A DNA stretch of 64,000 nucleotides from an uncultured Tropicimonas sp. (lineage in GTDB: Bacteria > Pseudomonadota > Alphaproteobacteria > Rhodobacterales > Rhodobacteraceae): assembly GCA_947497945.1 (NCBI GenBank), contig CANMIP010000019.1, positions 1 through 64,000 of the forward strand, in the 5' to 3' direction. A program made the translations under genes and the position numbers. Shown here one piece after another: positions 27,853 to 37,072 of this stretch (positions within the stretch are counted from its first letter, which is position 1; the number at the start of each line of letters is the position of its first letter). The notes under the pieces were generated by a model. That model worked only from the letters and a program-made list of their open reading frames with translations. It was not told the DNA's origin and made no database searches.

Positions 27853-28530
27853 ATGCAGATTGGCATCCTGATGACCGGCCACGTGCCGGAAGAACTTGTC
27901 GACGAGGTCGGCGAATACCCCAAGATGTTCGAACGCCTGCTGGACGGGCATGGCTTTACCTTCCGAAGCTGGGCCGTGGTCGATGGCGAGCACCCCGAGA
28001 GCGTCTCGGAAGCCGATGGCTGGCTGATCACCGGCTCGAAACACGGCGCATACGAAGACCACCCCTGGATTCCGCCGCTCGAAGAGTTCATTCGCGCGCT
28101 CCACGCCGATGGACGCCCGCTTGTCGGAATCTGCTTCGGCCACCAGATCGTCGCCCAGGCGCTCGGCGGCAAGGTCGAGCTATTTGCCGGCGGCTGGTCG
28201 GTCGGGCATACCAGCTACGATTTCGAGGGCGAAACGATGGCGCTCAATGCCTGGCACCGGGACCAGGTCACCGAGCTCCCGGACGGCGCCCGTGTCATCG
28301 GAAGCTCGGATTTCTGCGCCAATGCCGCCCTGCTTTATGGCAGCTCGATCTACACGATTCAGCCCCATCCCGAGTTCAGCGCCGGGTTTCTTGAGAGTCT
28401 GATCGAGACGCGTGGCGCCCTCGTCCCCGACGAGATTCTCGCGCAGGCGAAAGCAAACCTTGCCGCGCCCACCCGAAATGCCGATATCGGCAACCGAATC
28501 GCCCGCTTCTTCCTCGACGCGAAAGGCTGA
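27853..28530 (+). CDS. class I glutamine amidotransferase-like hydrolase
   Basis: A 225-residue cytosolic GATase-1 protein from ATG 27853 (MQIGILMTGHVPEELVDEVG). The nucleophile cysteine is in LVGICFGHQIVAQALGG and the catalytic His-Glu pair in IQPHPEFSAGF. The WLITGSKHGAYEDHPWI block is typical of stand-alone GuaA-N-like proteins. In polyamine breakdown, PuuD of this superfamily cleaves gamma-glutamyl compounds; a similar role is inferred from its place between two ligases. It stops 3 nt before ligase 2. The frame extending to 27784 is rejected as poorly composed. Confidence 0.9.
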   Translation: MQIGILMTGHVPEELVDEVGEYPKMFERLLDGHGFTFRSWAVVDGEHPESVSEADGWLITGSKHGAYEDHPWIPPLEEFIRALHADGRPLVGICFGHQIVAQALGGKVELFAGGWSVGHTSYDFEGETMALNAWHRDQVTELPDGARVIGSSDFCANAALLYGSSIYTIQPHPEFSAGFLESLIETRGALVPDEILAQAKANLAAPTRNADIGNRIARFFLDAKG

Positions 28531-28533
28531 CCC

Positions 28534-29892
28534 ATGGTCCGCGCCCTGATCGATCGACTCCCCGAGGCCGCGCAGGCCTATCTCCATCACGGCAAGCTGG
28601 AAGAGGTCGAATGCGTCATTTCGGACCTTGCCGGCGTGGCGCGGGGCAAGGCCATGCCGGGGCTGAAATTCGCACGGCAAACCCATTTCTACATGCCGAA
28701 CTCGGTCTTCCTGCAGACGATCACCGGCGACTGGACCGAGATCGACGGCATGCCCTATACCGAGCCGGACATGGTGCTGACCCCGGACCTGAGCACGGCA
28801 ACCGCCGCGCCCTGGACCGCCGACTGGACGCTCCAGGTCATTCACGACATCTCCGACCAGGAGGGCACGCCCGTCCCCACCGCGCCGCGCAACGTGCTCA
28901 AGCGGGTGGTCGGGCTGTTCGAGGCGCAAGGGCTCACGCCCATCGTTGCGCCCGAAATGGAGTTCTACCTCGTTGCGCCCAACACGGACCCGGCCAAGGA
29001 AGTCGAGCCGCCGATGGGCCGCTCCGGCCGCCGCGCGGCGGCGCGCCAGGCCTATTCGCTCTCCGCGATCGACGAATACGGGCCGGTTATTGACGACATC
29101 TACGATTTTGCCGAAGCGCAGGGGTTCGAGATCGACGGCATCATGCAGGAAGGCGGCGCGGGACAGGTCGAGTTGAACATGCGCCATGGCGACCCCATCC
29201 GGCTGGCCGACGAGATCTTCTTCTTCAAACGCCTGATCCGCGAGGCAGCGCTGCGCCACAATTGCTACGCCACCTTCATGGCCAAGCCGATCCAGAACGA
29301 GCCGGGCTCAGCGATGCATATCCACCATTCGGTGGTCGACAGCGCCACGGGGCGCAACATCTTCACGGATGAGACCGGGCAGGACAGCGAGGCCTTCCTG
29401 CATTTCATCGCCGGCCTGCAGCGCCACATGCCCGCGATCATCGCCCTGATCGCGCCTTACGTGAACTCCTATCGCCGCTACGTCCCGGATTTCGCCGCCC
29501 CGATCAATCTCGAATGGGGCCGGGACAACCGCACCACCGGCCTGCGCGTCCCGGTCTCTGGCCCCAATGCCCGCCGCGTGGAAAACCGGCTCGCCGGGAT
29601 GGATTGCAACCCCTATCTCGCCATTGCCGGGTCATTGGCCTGCGGCCTGCTCGGAATGCAGGAGAAGCGTATGCCGGCCCCCGATTTCAAGGGCGACGCT
29701 TATAGCAGCGACGCGGGCATCCCCCGCACTTTCGGCGAGGCGCTGCCGCTCTTTGCCGAATCCACTGCCGTGCACGAGGTGCTCGGCGAAGAATTCTGCA
29801 AGGTCTATGGCGCGGTGAAAGAGACCGAATACGCGGAATTCCTGCAGGTCATCAGCCCCTGGGAACGCGAACACCTGCTCCTGAACGTCTGA
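28534..29892 (+). CDS. glutamine synthetase-like gamma-glutamyl ligase 2
   Basis: A 452-residue paralogue of ligase 1. Shared active-site blocks are VAPEMEFYLVAPN, EGGAGQVELNM, FMAKPIQNEPGSAMHIHHSVVD, and the NRTTGLRVPVSGPNARRVENR block with MDCNPYLAIAGS. The N-terminal DLAGVARGKAMPGLKF is the usual PuuA-type start. Two different ligases with one amidotransferase suggest either two amine substrates or a hetero-oligomer. It is probably cotranslated with the amidotransferase given the 3-nt gap. Confidence 0.92.
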   Translation: MVRALIDRLPEAAQAYLHHGKLEEVECVISDLAGVARGKAMPGLKFARQTHFYMPNSVFLQTITGDWTEIDGMPYTEPDMVLTPDLSTATAAPWTADWTLQVIHDISDQEGTPVPTAPRNVLKRVVGLFEAQGLTPIVAPEMEFYLVAPNTDPAKEVEPPMGRSGRRAAARQAYSLSAIDEYGPVIDDIYDFAEAQGFEIDGIMQEGGAGQVELNMRHGDPIRLADEIFFFKRLIREAALRHNCYATFMAKPIQNEPGSAMHIHHSVVDSATGRNIFTDETGQDSEAFLHFIAGLQRHMPAIIALIAPYVNSYRRYVPDFAAPINLEWGRDNRTTGLRVPVSGPNARRVENRLAGMDCNPYLAIAGSLACGLLGMQEKRMPAPDFKGDAYSSDAGIPRTFGEALPLFAESTAVHEVLGEEFCKVYGAVKETEYAEFLQVISPWEREHLLLNV

Positions 29893-30003
29893 CCGCGGAC
29901 GGCAATATCTCGCCGCCTCCGCCTTCACTGCGGCAAAGTTTTTCTTTCCAGTTTTCCGAATGTCCTCTACAGGAATTCTGAAACAGTAGTGAGATCCCTG
30001 CAA

Positions 30004-31206
30004 ATGTCCCAGGTCCAGGCCCCCAATGTCTATGATGCCGAGCCGATCCCCGAAGCTGCGCGCGCAGAGATCGACCGCCTTCTGAGCAGCGGCGATCTCT
30101 TCCGCTACACCGCCGCGCAGGACGCCCCGGTAACGCTGCTGGAACGCGAGTTCGCCGAGCTGATGGGCAGCAAATACGCGCTTGCCGTCTCCTCCTGCTC
30201 GGCCGCGCTCTTCCTGTCGCTCAAGGCGCTGGACCTGCCGCGCGGGGCGAAAGTGCTGATCCCCGCCTTTACCTTCGGCGCCGTCCCCTCGGCGGTCGTT
30301 CATGCCGACTGCCAGCCGGTCCTGCTCGAATGCGGCCTGAACTACCGGATCGATCTCAAGGATTTCGAAGCCAAGCTGACCGACGAAATCGGCGCCATCA
30401 TCATCAGCCATATGCGCGGCCATACCTCGGACATGGACGCGATCATGCAGCTGGCCGAGGCCAGGGCCATCCCGGTCATCGAGGACGCGGCGCATTCGCT
30501 TGGCACGCTCTGGTCGGGACGCAAGATCGGCACCATTGGCAAGATCGGCTGTTTCTCCTTCCAGTCCTACAAGCTGCTCAATGCCGGCGAAGGTGGGGTC
30601 TTGATCACCGACGACGCCGACATCGTCGCCCGCGCGGTCATCATGTCCGGCGCCTACGAGCATAACTGGAAGAAGCATGACGGCCTGAAGGCGGCTTTCG
30701 AGCGCTGGCAGAACAAGCTGCCGCTCTACAACCTGCGCCTTCAGAACCTCTCCGCGGCCGTGATCCGCCCGCAACTGGAGGAGCTGGCCCGACGCGTCAG
30801 TGACGGCCGCTCGAACCACGATTACGTCGCCGACAAGCTCAACAGCTCGCCCTGGCTCGACGTCCCGCCGCCGCTGGCACAGGAGTTGCGCGCGCCGGAT
30901 TCGATCCAGTTCAACCTCGTTGGAATGTCGGAGGAAGAGGTCACCCTTTTCGTGAATTCCGCCGAGGCGGCCGGCGTCAAGGTGCAGGTCTTCGGCAAGA
31001 GCACGGACAATGCGCGCGCCTTCTGGAACTGGCAGTTCATCGAAGGCGAGATGCCGGAGCTGCCGCAGACACGCGAGATGCTGATGCGGGCCTGCGATGT
31101 GCGGCTGCCGGCCCGTCTGAAGACGCCGGAGCTGGATTTCATTGCCGACGCGCTGACCGGAGCAGCGGCAGAGGCGATGGCCGAGAACCGCTCCTACGGA
31201 ACCTGA
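30004..31206 (+). CDS. DegT/DnrJ/EryC1/StrS aminotransferase
   Basis: A 400-residue PLP enzyme. ATG 30004 is taken over the GTG at 29989. Fold type I features are LAVSSCSAALFLSLKAL near the N-terminus, PAFTFGAVPSAVVHADCQPVLLE, VIEDAAHSLGTL with the cofactor aspartate, and the PLP-binding lysine in FSFQSYKLLNAGEGGVLIT. The family transaminates keto-sugars in surface polysaccharide or antibiotic pathways. No sugar genes adjoin it, so the substrate may differ here and could belong to the preceding amine cluster. Confidence 0.92.
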   Translation: MSQVQAPNVYDAEPIPEAARAEIDRLLSSGDLFRYTAAQDAPVTLLEREFAELMGSKYALAVSSCSAALFLSLKALDLPRGAKVLIPAFTFGAVPSAVVHADCQPVLLECGLNYRIDLKDFEAKLTDEIGAIIISHMRGHTSDMDAIMQLAEARAIPVIEDAAHSLGTLWSGRKIGTIGKIGCFSFQSYKLLNAGEGGVLITDDADIVARAVIMSGAYEHNWKKHDGLKAAFERWQNKLPLYNLRLQNLSAAVIRPQLEELARRVSDGRSNHDYVADKLNSSPWLDVPPPLAQELRAPDSIQFNLVGMSEEEVTLFVNSAEAAGVKVQVFGKSTDNARAFWNWQFIEGEMPELPQTREMLMRACDVRLPARLKTPELDFIADALTGAAAEAMAENRSYGT

Positions 31207-31450
31207 ACTCCGCCAGGCCATATGCAGAAACACCGCTGAAACAGGAGGGCGACGCCGACAGAAGTCGGATCGCCAACGGTGCCATTACGCGTAGCGTATG
31301 AAAGGCGGGGCGGGTCACATCCTGGTTCGACGCCAGGCTTCGCTCGGCTCGGTGTCCCGCGACCGGCTCGTGGCCTTTCCTCGAAATGAGCGGCCCCCAA
31401 CCTCACGCTGAAACCCTCTTCATCTCCCTCGCCGACCGATCAACACGACT

Positions 31451-32419
31451 TCAAAGCACATGAAGCTCCTGCTCCAGCCACGGCATCTCCTCTACGGCCG
31501 GTGCAACCGTCATTTCCTGAAGCAGCGGTTTGAGCTGGTCGACCAGACGCTCCGGCATATCCTGCAGAACGCCGGATCGCGCGATCAGGGAGATGCGCCG
31601 CGAGAGCGGCGCCGTCGGCAGTGGCAGGATTTCGGTCGCATCGCGGAACCTGCGCGCGCGCAGGTAGCCGAGCGGGGTCAGGATCGTCCAACCGGCCCCG
31701 GCCGCCACCATCGCCATGATCGCGTGATAGCTGTCGAGTTCGAAACGGCGGACGAGCTGGACCCGGTTGCGGGCAAGATGCTCCGAAATCTGCCGCCCCA
31801 TGAGGTGGCGTTCCGTGTAGTGAATGAAGGGCAGCGCGCGAAGCCGCTCCAAAGGCGCGTCACCGGTATCGAATCCCTTGGGAATGGCTGCGACGAAGGG
31901 CTCTTCCAGCAACGGGTGGACCTCCGTCCAATCCGCAACTGTTTCAGCAAGGTCTACCGCGACGATCACGTCGAGCGCACGGTCCTCCAGCTGATCGAAC
32001 AGGCGGTGGCTGGCGCCCGTTTCCAGCAGGAAGCGGCAATCGCTCAACTCTTCGGCCATGGAAGAGAGCAGCCGCGGCGTCACATCGGCGTCGAAATCCT
32101 CGATCATGCCCAGCCGCAGGTCCGTCAGGTTGCGCATGTCGCCGGCCGCAAGCTCGGCCCGCGCCAGCGACGCCTCGCTCCAGATCCGCTGGGCCCGCTT
32201 GCGAAAGATCCCGCCGGCCATGGTCAATTGCGCCGGGCGGCGCGACCGGTCGATCAGCGAGCGTCCGAGCGCCGTTTCCAGGTTGCTGAGTTGCTGGCTG
32301 ACACCCGAAGGGCTGGCGCCAAGACGGCGCGCCGCAGCAGAGACAGAGCCCTCCTCGGCAACCGCCAGAAAGACCTCTATGCCCCACAGCGTCACCCGAC
32401 CGGCGGTATCGGTCATCAC
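31451..32419 (-). CDS. LysR-family transcriptional regulator
   Basis: A 322-residue regulator. The N-terminal HTH is VTLWGIEVFLAVAEEGSVSAAARRLGASPSGVSQQLSNLETALGRSLIDR (about 9-58), followed by the standard two-lobe effector domain (LRLGMIEDFDADVTPRLLS, then the MVAAGAGWTILTPL segment). No divergent target gene is adjacent: phaR lies upstream on the same strand and the aminotransferase is convergent. The target is unknown. Confidence 0.93.
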   Translation of the reverse strand: MMTDTAGRVTLWGIEVFLAVAEEGSVSAAARRLGASPSGVSQQLSNLETALGRSLIDRSRRPAQLTMAGGIFRKRAQRIWSEASLARAELAAGDMRNLTDLRLGMIEDFDADVTPRLLSSMAEELSDCRFLLETGASHRLFDQLEDRALDVIVAVDLAETVADWTEVHPLLEEPFVAAIPKGFDTGDAPLERLRALPFIHYTERHLMGRQISEHLARNRVQLVRRFELDSYHAIMAMVAAGAGWTILTPLGYLRARRFRDATEILPLPTAPLSRRISLIARSGVLQDMPERLVDQLKPLLQEMTVAPAVEEMPWLEQELHVL

Positions 32420-32465
32420 ATCCCCCGTCAGGGTAGTGCCCGCCGGACAGCCGGCGGGCAGGGCT

Positions 32466-33020
32466 TCACTTGTTCATGCGGGCCAGCTTGGCCTGGAGAT
32501 CGGCAAGCTGGCTCTTGATCTCGTCGAGATCCTCGCCGGTGCCTTCCTTGGACGCCTCCGCGCCCGGCGGAGCGGGCGGCCAGCTTCCCATGCTCCCGGT
32601 CATCGCCTTGAGGAAGGCGGCTTGCTGCGCCTGCATCGCCTCGAAGCCGGGCATGGTCGCCATCGGATTGATCTTGCCCATGTTCTCCATCATCTTCGAT
32701 TGCCCGTTCTGGAGCATCTCGAAGGACATGGCGAGAAACTGGGGCACCACCGAATTGGCCGAACTCGTATAGCTGCGGACAAGATCCGTCAGCACGTTGA
32801 TCGGCAGGACGCTTTCGCCCTTGCTCTCATGTTCGGCAATGATCTGAAGCAGATACTGGCGGGTAAGGTCGTCGCCCGACTTCAGGTCGATGATCTGGAC
32901 CTCGCGACCATCGCGGATGAAGCCCGCGATATCTTCGAGCGTCACGTAGTCGCTGGTCTCCGTGTTGTAGAGCCGCCGGCTGGCGTAGCGTTTGATCAGA
33001 AGCGGGGTGTCGTCGGCCAC
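32466..33020 (-). CDS. phaR: polyhydroxyalkanoate synthesis repressor PhaR
   Basis: A 184-residue DNA-binding repressor that also senses PHA granules. The N-terminal LLIKRYASRRLYNTETSDYVTLEDIAGFIRDG block is the diagnostic PhaR DNA-binding domain; LLQIIAEHESKGESVLPINVL follows (PHB accumulation regulatory domain). The C-terminus is a short coiled coil (LDEIKSQLADLQAKLARM). It is separated from phaP by a terminator, and a near-consensus PhaR site at 33037-33047 in front of it suggests autoregulation. Confidence 0.95.
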   Translation of the reverse strand: MADDTPLLIKRYASRRLYNTETSDYVTLEDIAGFIRDGREVQIIDLKSGDDLTRQYLLQIIAEHESKGESVLPINVLTDLVRSYTSSANSVVPQFLAMSFEMLQNGQSKMMENMGKINPMATMPGFEAMQAQQAAFLKAMTGSMGSWPPAPPGAEASKEGTGEDLDEIKSQLADLQAKLARMNK

Positions 33021-33036
33021 GCGTTTCCCTCCCTTT

Positions 33037-33047
33037 TTGCAGTGCAG
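33037..33047. promoter_or_regulatory. candidate PhaR operator in front of phaR
   Basis: TTGCAGTGCAG matches the CTGC-N3-GCAG target of alphaproteobacterial PhaR with one mismatch. It lies 17 nt before the phaR start, a place suited to autorepression. Confidence 0.55.
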
Positions 33048-33077
33048 CGAAGCCTAGACGACGCTTGCACAAAAGAA

Positions 33078-33103
33078 AAGGGTGGGCTTTGCAGCCCACC
33101 CTT
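33078..33103 (-). terminator. rho-independent terminator of phaP
   Basis: A perfect 10-bp stem, AAGGGTGGGC (33078-33087) with GCCCACCCTT (33094-33103), is followed on the minus strand by TTTTCTTTT. It lies after the phaP stop and ahead of phaR. Confidence 0.9.
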
Positions 33104-33159
33104 CAGGTCTTCACGGGTCAGGGAGGAGGACACGCGCGAAAAACCTCTCACCATGTGCC

Positions 33160-33606
33160 TTACTTGGCGGTGGTGGCTTTCTTGGCAGCGGAAGTCACCT
33201 CGTCGGTGGCTTTCTTGACGGCGGCCTGGGCGTCTTCGGAGAAGTCCTTGCCAGCGGCCAGCATCAGCTCGACGGTCTCCATCTGGACCTTCTTGGCGAC
33301 TTCGGCGAAGGCGGACATGGTCTCGGCGACCATCTCGGCCTGCGAAGAGGCATATTCGGTCATGGCCTTCTGGTAGTCGCCCGGCTCTTCCTTGAGCTTG
33401 GTGACTTCGCCCAGCTTGGACAGGGTGTCCTTGGTCCACTTGGAGGAAATCTCGGTCGACTTCTCGGCGGCTTCCAGGGCAACCTTGGAGAACTTCTCAC
33501 CCAGCGCAGCCTGGGATTTGAAAGCGTCCTGCATGGAAGTGGTGTCCATCGGGAAAGAGGACAGCATTTCCTGCATCATCTTGGTCATGTCATCGGTCTT
33601 GGTCAT
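33160..33606 (-). CDS. phaP: phasin, PHA granule-associated protein
   Basis: A 148-residue amphipathic helical protein rich in alanine, lysine, methionine and glutamate, with no cysteine or tryptophan-rich core (one W). The segment SMQDAFKSQAALGEKFSKVALEAAEKS and the later ASSQAEMVAETMSAFAEVAKKVQ are typical of phasins that coat PHA granules. Two perfect PhaR boxes precede it and a strong terminator follows, so it is a monocistronic, PhaR-repressed gene. The C-terminus is an alanine-lysine tail. Confidence 0.92.
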   Translation of the reverse strand: MTKTDDMTKMMQEMLSSFPMDTTSMQDAFKSQAALGEKFSKVALEAAEKSTEISSKWTKDTLSKLGEVTKLKEEPGDYQKAMTEYASSQAEMVAETMSAFAEVAKKVQMETVELMLAAGKDFSEDAQAAVKKATDEVTSAAKKATTAK

Positions 33607-33673
33607 GGTCTTGCTCCTGCGAGGGCGACCCGGGCTGTCGGGTGCTGTTCATTCGATGACCAAGATATACTTT

Positions 33674-33712
33674 CTGCACTGCAGCATTTCAAGATTTTTT
33701 GCTGCAATGCAG
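33674..33712. promoter_or_regulatory. pair of PhaR operators in front of phaP
   Basis: CTGCACTGCAG (33674-33684) and CTGCAATGCAG (33702-33712) are two perfect CTGC-N3-GCAG sites 28 bp apart, about 70-105 bp before the phaP start. The tandem arrangement fits strong repression when no PHA is present. The motif is established for PhaR of Paracoccus. Confidence 0.85.
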
Positions 33713-33738
33713 AAATTTTACAATCAACCGACGGAAAA

Positions 33739-35535
33739 TCAGGAACTTTTTTTTGCCACCACGTAACCGCCAGGGGCGGGCGCAAGCGAGGGGTGATCCG
33801 AATCGCCGGGCTGGCGCGCCGGCACCTGCGCCCCCGAACGTTTCTTGAGCCATTCCTCCCAGCGCGGCCACCAGGAGCCCTGGTGGAAATCGGCCGTCGC
33901 CTGCCACTCTTCCGGCGACAGCTTCAGGTCCTCGTTGTTGTAATGGCCGTATTTCTTCTTGCTCGGCGGGTTTACGATGCCGGCGATATGGCCGGATTCC
34001 GAGAGGATGAAGGTCTTCTGTTTTGACCCCATCTTCTGGATGCCCCGGAAGGAGCTCTTCCAGGCGGCGATATGGTCGGTCTCGCAGGCGATGGCGCAGA
34101 GCGGCACGTCGACATCCTTGATCGACAGCGTCTCGCCGCAGACCTCGAACCCCTCGCTGCCGGCAAACTCGTCCCGCTGGCAAAGGCCCCGCAGGTATTG
34201 CACCGCCATGCGGCCCGGCAGGTTGGTGCCATCGCCGTTCCAGTAGAGCAGGTCGAAAGCCGGCGGCGCCTCGCCCATCATGTAGCTGCGAATGGCGGGG
34301 GCGTAGATCAGGTCGTTGCTGCGCAGGTAGGAGAAGGTGCGCGACATGTAGAAACTGTCCAGAATCCCCGAATTGACGCATTCCGCCTCGATCCCGTCGA
34401 CAAAATCGTCCTGCAGGAAAACGCCGACCTCGCCCTGATCGGAGAAATCGGTGAGCGTGGTGAAGAAGGTTGCGGAACGGATCGACTTGTCGCCGCGTTT
34501 CTTCATCAGCGAGAGCGTCAGCGAAAGGGTCGTGCCGGCGATGCAATAGCCGATGACGTTGATCTTCTCCTCGCCACAGATCGACTTCACCTCTTCGATC
34601 GCGGAGAGATAGCCCTCCTCGATATAGGTCTCCATGCCGACATCCGCATAGGACTCGTCCGGATTGACCCAAGAGACGACGAAGACCGTGTAGCCCTGGT
34701 CCACCACCCATTTGATGAGGGAATTCGCCGGCTTGAGATCGAGAATGTAGAACTTGTTGATCCAGGGCGGGAAGATCAGCAACGGCGTGCGCGCAACCTT
34801 CTCGGTCGTCGGCGTGTACTGGATCAACTCGAACATCCGGTTCCGGAAGACGACCTCGCCCTTACTGGAGCCGATATTCTCGCCCACCGTGAAGGCATCC
34901 TTGTCGGCAAGCGTGACGACGAGATCGCCGTCATTCTGCTCGAGGTCGCGCACGAGATTCTCCAGGCCGGCCACGAGCGACTGGCCTTCCGTGTCCACCG
35001 CCTTCTGCAGCGCCTCGGGATTGGTGCTGAGGAAATTGGCCGGGCTCATCATGTCGACAATCTGGCTGGTGAAGTATTCCAGCCGTTGCTTGTCCTTCGG
35101 CTCAAGGTAATCGAGATCAGCGACGGCGCTGTTGATGGCCTCGCTGGTCATCAGATATTGCTGCTTGAGAAAGTTGTAATACGGGTGCGTCTGCCAGAGC
35201 TCGCCGGCGAATCGGCGATCCTTCGGCGACGTGTCCTCTGGGGCGGCGAGCTTGCCGGAGGCGAGCGCTTGCTGGGCCTCGATGGCGTGTTTGAGCGTCT
35301 TTCCCCAGAAATCCACCTGATGCTCGAACACCTTGGCCGGATTCTTCATCACCTCGGTCCAATAGGCCGATCCGGCCTTCAGGTAGAGGTCCTGCCCCGG
35401 CGACTGCAGGGCCGGGTCAATCGGTCTTTGATGCGACAAGGCCGCCACAAGCCGTTGAGAAAGCGACTCGATTTTTGCCAGGTTCGCCGCGAGCTCGTCC
35501 TGATCTGGCGTTTGAGTCTCTTGATCGGTTGTCAT
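33739..35535 (-). CDS. phaC: class I poly(R)-hydroxyalkanoate synthase
   Basis: A 598-residue cytosolic polymerase that joins 3-hydroxyacyl-CoA units into PHA. ATG 35535 (MTTDQETQTPDQDELAANLA) is used; the longer frame enters the divergent promoter region. The N-terminal domain has AYWTEVMKNPAKVFEHQVDFWG. The catalytic lipase-like box is VIGYCIAGTTLS with the nucleophile cysteine, the aspartate is in CAIACETDHIAAW and the histidine in LSESGHIAGIVNPPS. The length fits class I. It is divergent from phaZ. Confidence 0.96.
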   Translation of the reverse strand: MTTDQETQTPDQDELAANLAKIESLSQRLVAALSHQRPIDPALQSPGQDLYLKAGSAYWTEVMKNPAKVFEHQVDFWGKTLKHAIEAQQALASGKLAAPEDTSPKDRRFAGELWQTHPYYNFLKQQYLMTSEAINSAVADLDYLEPKDKQRLEYFTSQIVDMMSPANFLSTNPEALQKAVDTEGQSLVAGLENLVRDLEQNDGDLVVTLADKDAFTVGENIGSSKGEVVFRNRMFELIQYTPTTEKVARTPLLIFPPWINKFYILDLKPANSLIKWVVDQGYTVFVVSWVNPDESYADVGMETYIEEGYLSAIEEVKSICGEEKINVIGYCIAGTTLSLTLSLMKKRGDKSIRSATFFTTLTDFSDQGEVGVFLQDDFVDGIEAECVNSGILDSFYMSRTFSYLRSNDLIYAPAIRSYMMGEAPPAFDLLYWNGDGTNLPGRMAVQYLRGLCQRDEFAGSEGFEVCGETLSIKDVDVPLCAIACETDHIAAWKSSFRGIQKMGSKQKTFILSESGHIAGIVNPPSKKKYGHYNNEDLKLSPEEWQATADFHQGSWWPRWEEWLKKRSGAQVPARQPGDSDHPSLAPAPGGYVVAKKSS

Positions 35536-35651
35536 GGAAGGCCCTTTTCCATTAGTTTCGCCGCAATGAATATATTCGCAGGAATGTTCCAGCAAAGCGA
35601 CCTTTTGTTCCGGCAGGTCTCTGAGCGCGCCACACAAGGAGTTAGTGACGC

Positions 35652-36935
35652 ATGAAATACATGGCAACCTATGACCTGATGGAGAGTATCCGGGTCACCA
35701 ATGAGTGGCTCGGCTCAACCGCGAAGGCGGCGTGCTCCTATCCGGCCTTCGGACTGTCCATGAACCCGTTCCTGCAGATGACCGCAGCCTGGGGAGAAGT
35801 GACGGAGCGCAGCTTCCAGCGGATGCATGCAAAGCCGGACTGGAACATCAACTCCGTCGTCGGCAAGGACGGGCGCGACCACCTGATCGACGTGATCCCG
35901 ATGGTCGAGAAGTCTTTCGGCGACCTGATCCATTTCGAAGTCCAGGGGCGGGAGGAGCTTCCGCGCAAGGTTCTGCTCGTGGCGCCGATGTCCGGTCACT
36001 ACGCAACGCTGCTGCGTTCCACCGTCTTCTCGCTGCTGCCCGATTGCGAGGTCTACACGACAGACTGGCACAATGCGCGCGACATCCCGGTCTCGGCCGG
36101 CAAGTTCGATGTTGAGGATTACGTTCTCTACCTCGTTGAATTCATGAAGCATCTCGGGCCGGACACGCATGTCATCGCGGTCTGCCAGCCCGCCCCGCTG
36201 ACGCTCGCCGCGACCGCTTACCTGGCCGAGGAAGACCCCGCCGCACAGCCCAATTCGCTGACCCTGATCGGTGGCCCGATCGACCCCGGCGCGGCCCCGA
36301 CCGAGGTCACCGAGTTCGGCCGCACGGCGACGATGGGCCAGCTCGAACAGCATGTGCTGCAACGGGTCGGGTTCAAATATGCCGGCGCGGGACGGATGGT
36401 CTATCCGGGCCTGCAGCAGCTCGCCTCCTTCATCGCGATGAATTCGGAGATGCATTCCTCCGCCTTCTTCGACCAGATCGTGCGCACGGCGCGCGGCGAG
36501 GCGCATGAGCATGACCGCCACAACCGGTTCTACGACGAATATCTCGCCGTCATGGACATGACCGCCGAGTTCTACATGTCGACCGTTGAGCGGATCTTCA
36601 AGAATCGCGAGATCGCGCGGGACGTGTTCGAAGTGAACGGCAAGCGTGTCCATATCGGCGCGATCACCGATGTCGCGGTGAAGACGGTCGAGGGCTCGAA
36701 TGACGATATCTCGGCACCGGGCCAATGTGTCGCCGCTCTGGACCTGCTGACCGGACTCGACGACAGCAAGAAGGCGAGCCACCTGGAGCCGGGTGCGGGC
36801 CATTACGGCATTTTCGCCGGCAAGTCCTGGCGCAACAATATCCGGCCGCTGGTGCTGGAGTTCATCGACGCGAACATGTCGCATGAACGGCGCCGGATGG
36901 ATTTCGCCAATATCAAGTCGCTGCATTCGCGGTAG
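35652..36935 (+). CDS. phaZ: intracellular PHA/PHB depolymerase PhaZ
   Basis: A 427-residue intracellular depolymerase that mobilises stored polymer. AAGGAG lies 10 nt before the ATG. An N-terminal MKYMATYDLMESIRVTNEWLG is followed by an alpha/beta hydrolase core with VLLVAPMSGHYATLLR, YTTDWHNARDIP and the unusual nucleophile box VIAVCQPAPLTLAA, in which cysteine replaces serine as known for this family. The histidine lies in EPGAGHYGIFAGKSWR. Divergent from phaC, giving synthesis and breakdown from one intergenic region of 116 bp. Confidence 0.95.
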   Translation: MKYMATYDLMESIRVTNEWLGSTAKAACSYPAFGLSMNPFLQMTAAWGEVTERSFQRMHAKPDWNINSVVGKDGRDHLIDVIPMVEKSFGDLIHFEVQGREELPRKVLLVAPMSGHYATLLRSTVFSLLPDCEVYTTDWHNARDIPVSAGKFDVEDYVLYLVEFMKHLGPDTHVIAVCQPAPLTLAATAYLAEEDPAAQPNSLTLIGGPIDPGAAPTEVTEFGRTATMGQLEQHVLQRVGFKYAGAGRMVYPGLQQLASFIAMNSEMHSSAFFDQIVRTARGEAHEHDRHNRFYDEYLAVMDMTAEFYMSTVERIFKNREIARDVFEVNGKRVHIGAITDVAVKTVEGSNDDISAPGQCVAALDLLTGLDDSKKASHLEPGAGHYGIFAGKSWRNNIRPLVLEFIDANMSHERRRMDFANIKSLHSR

Positions 36936-37072
36936 CGGCGAAGGGGGGCGGTCTGACCGCCCCTTCCTTGCCGGATGTGTTGACTGCAAAGACGACGCCG
37001 GAAGGCTCCGCCGTCACGCCCGATCCGAGTTGACCGGGCCTGTTGACTGCCTGGCTGCCAGATTGGGCGAAA

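Noticed and set aside
26131-28143. Long minus-strand frame across ligase 1, the gap and the amidotransferase
   Set aside because: A shadow of well-supported genes; composition is typical of antisense frames in GC-rich DNA.
34072-35655. Long plus-strand frame opposite phaC
   Set aside because: PhaC on the other strand has all catalytic residues; the frame here is a shadow.
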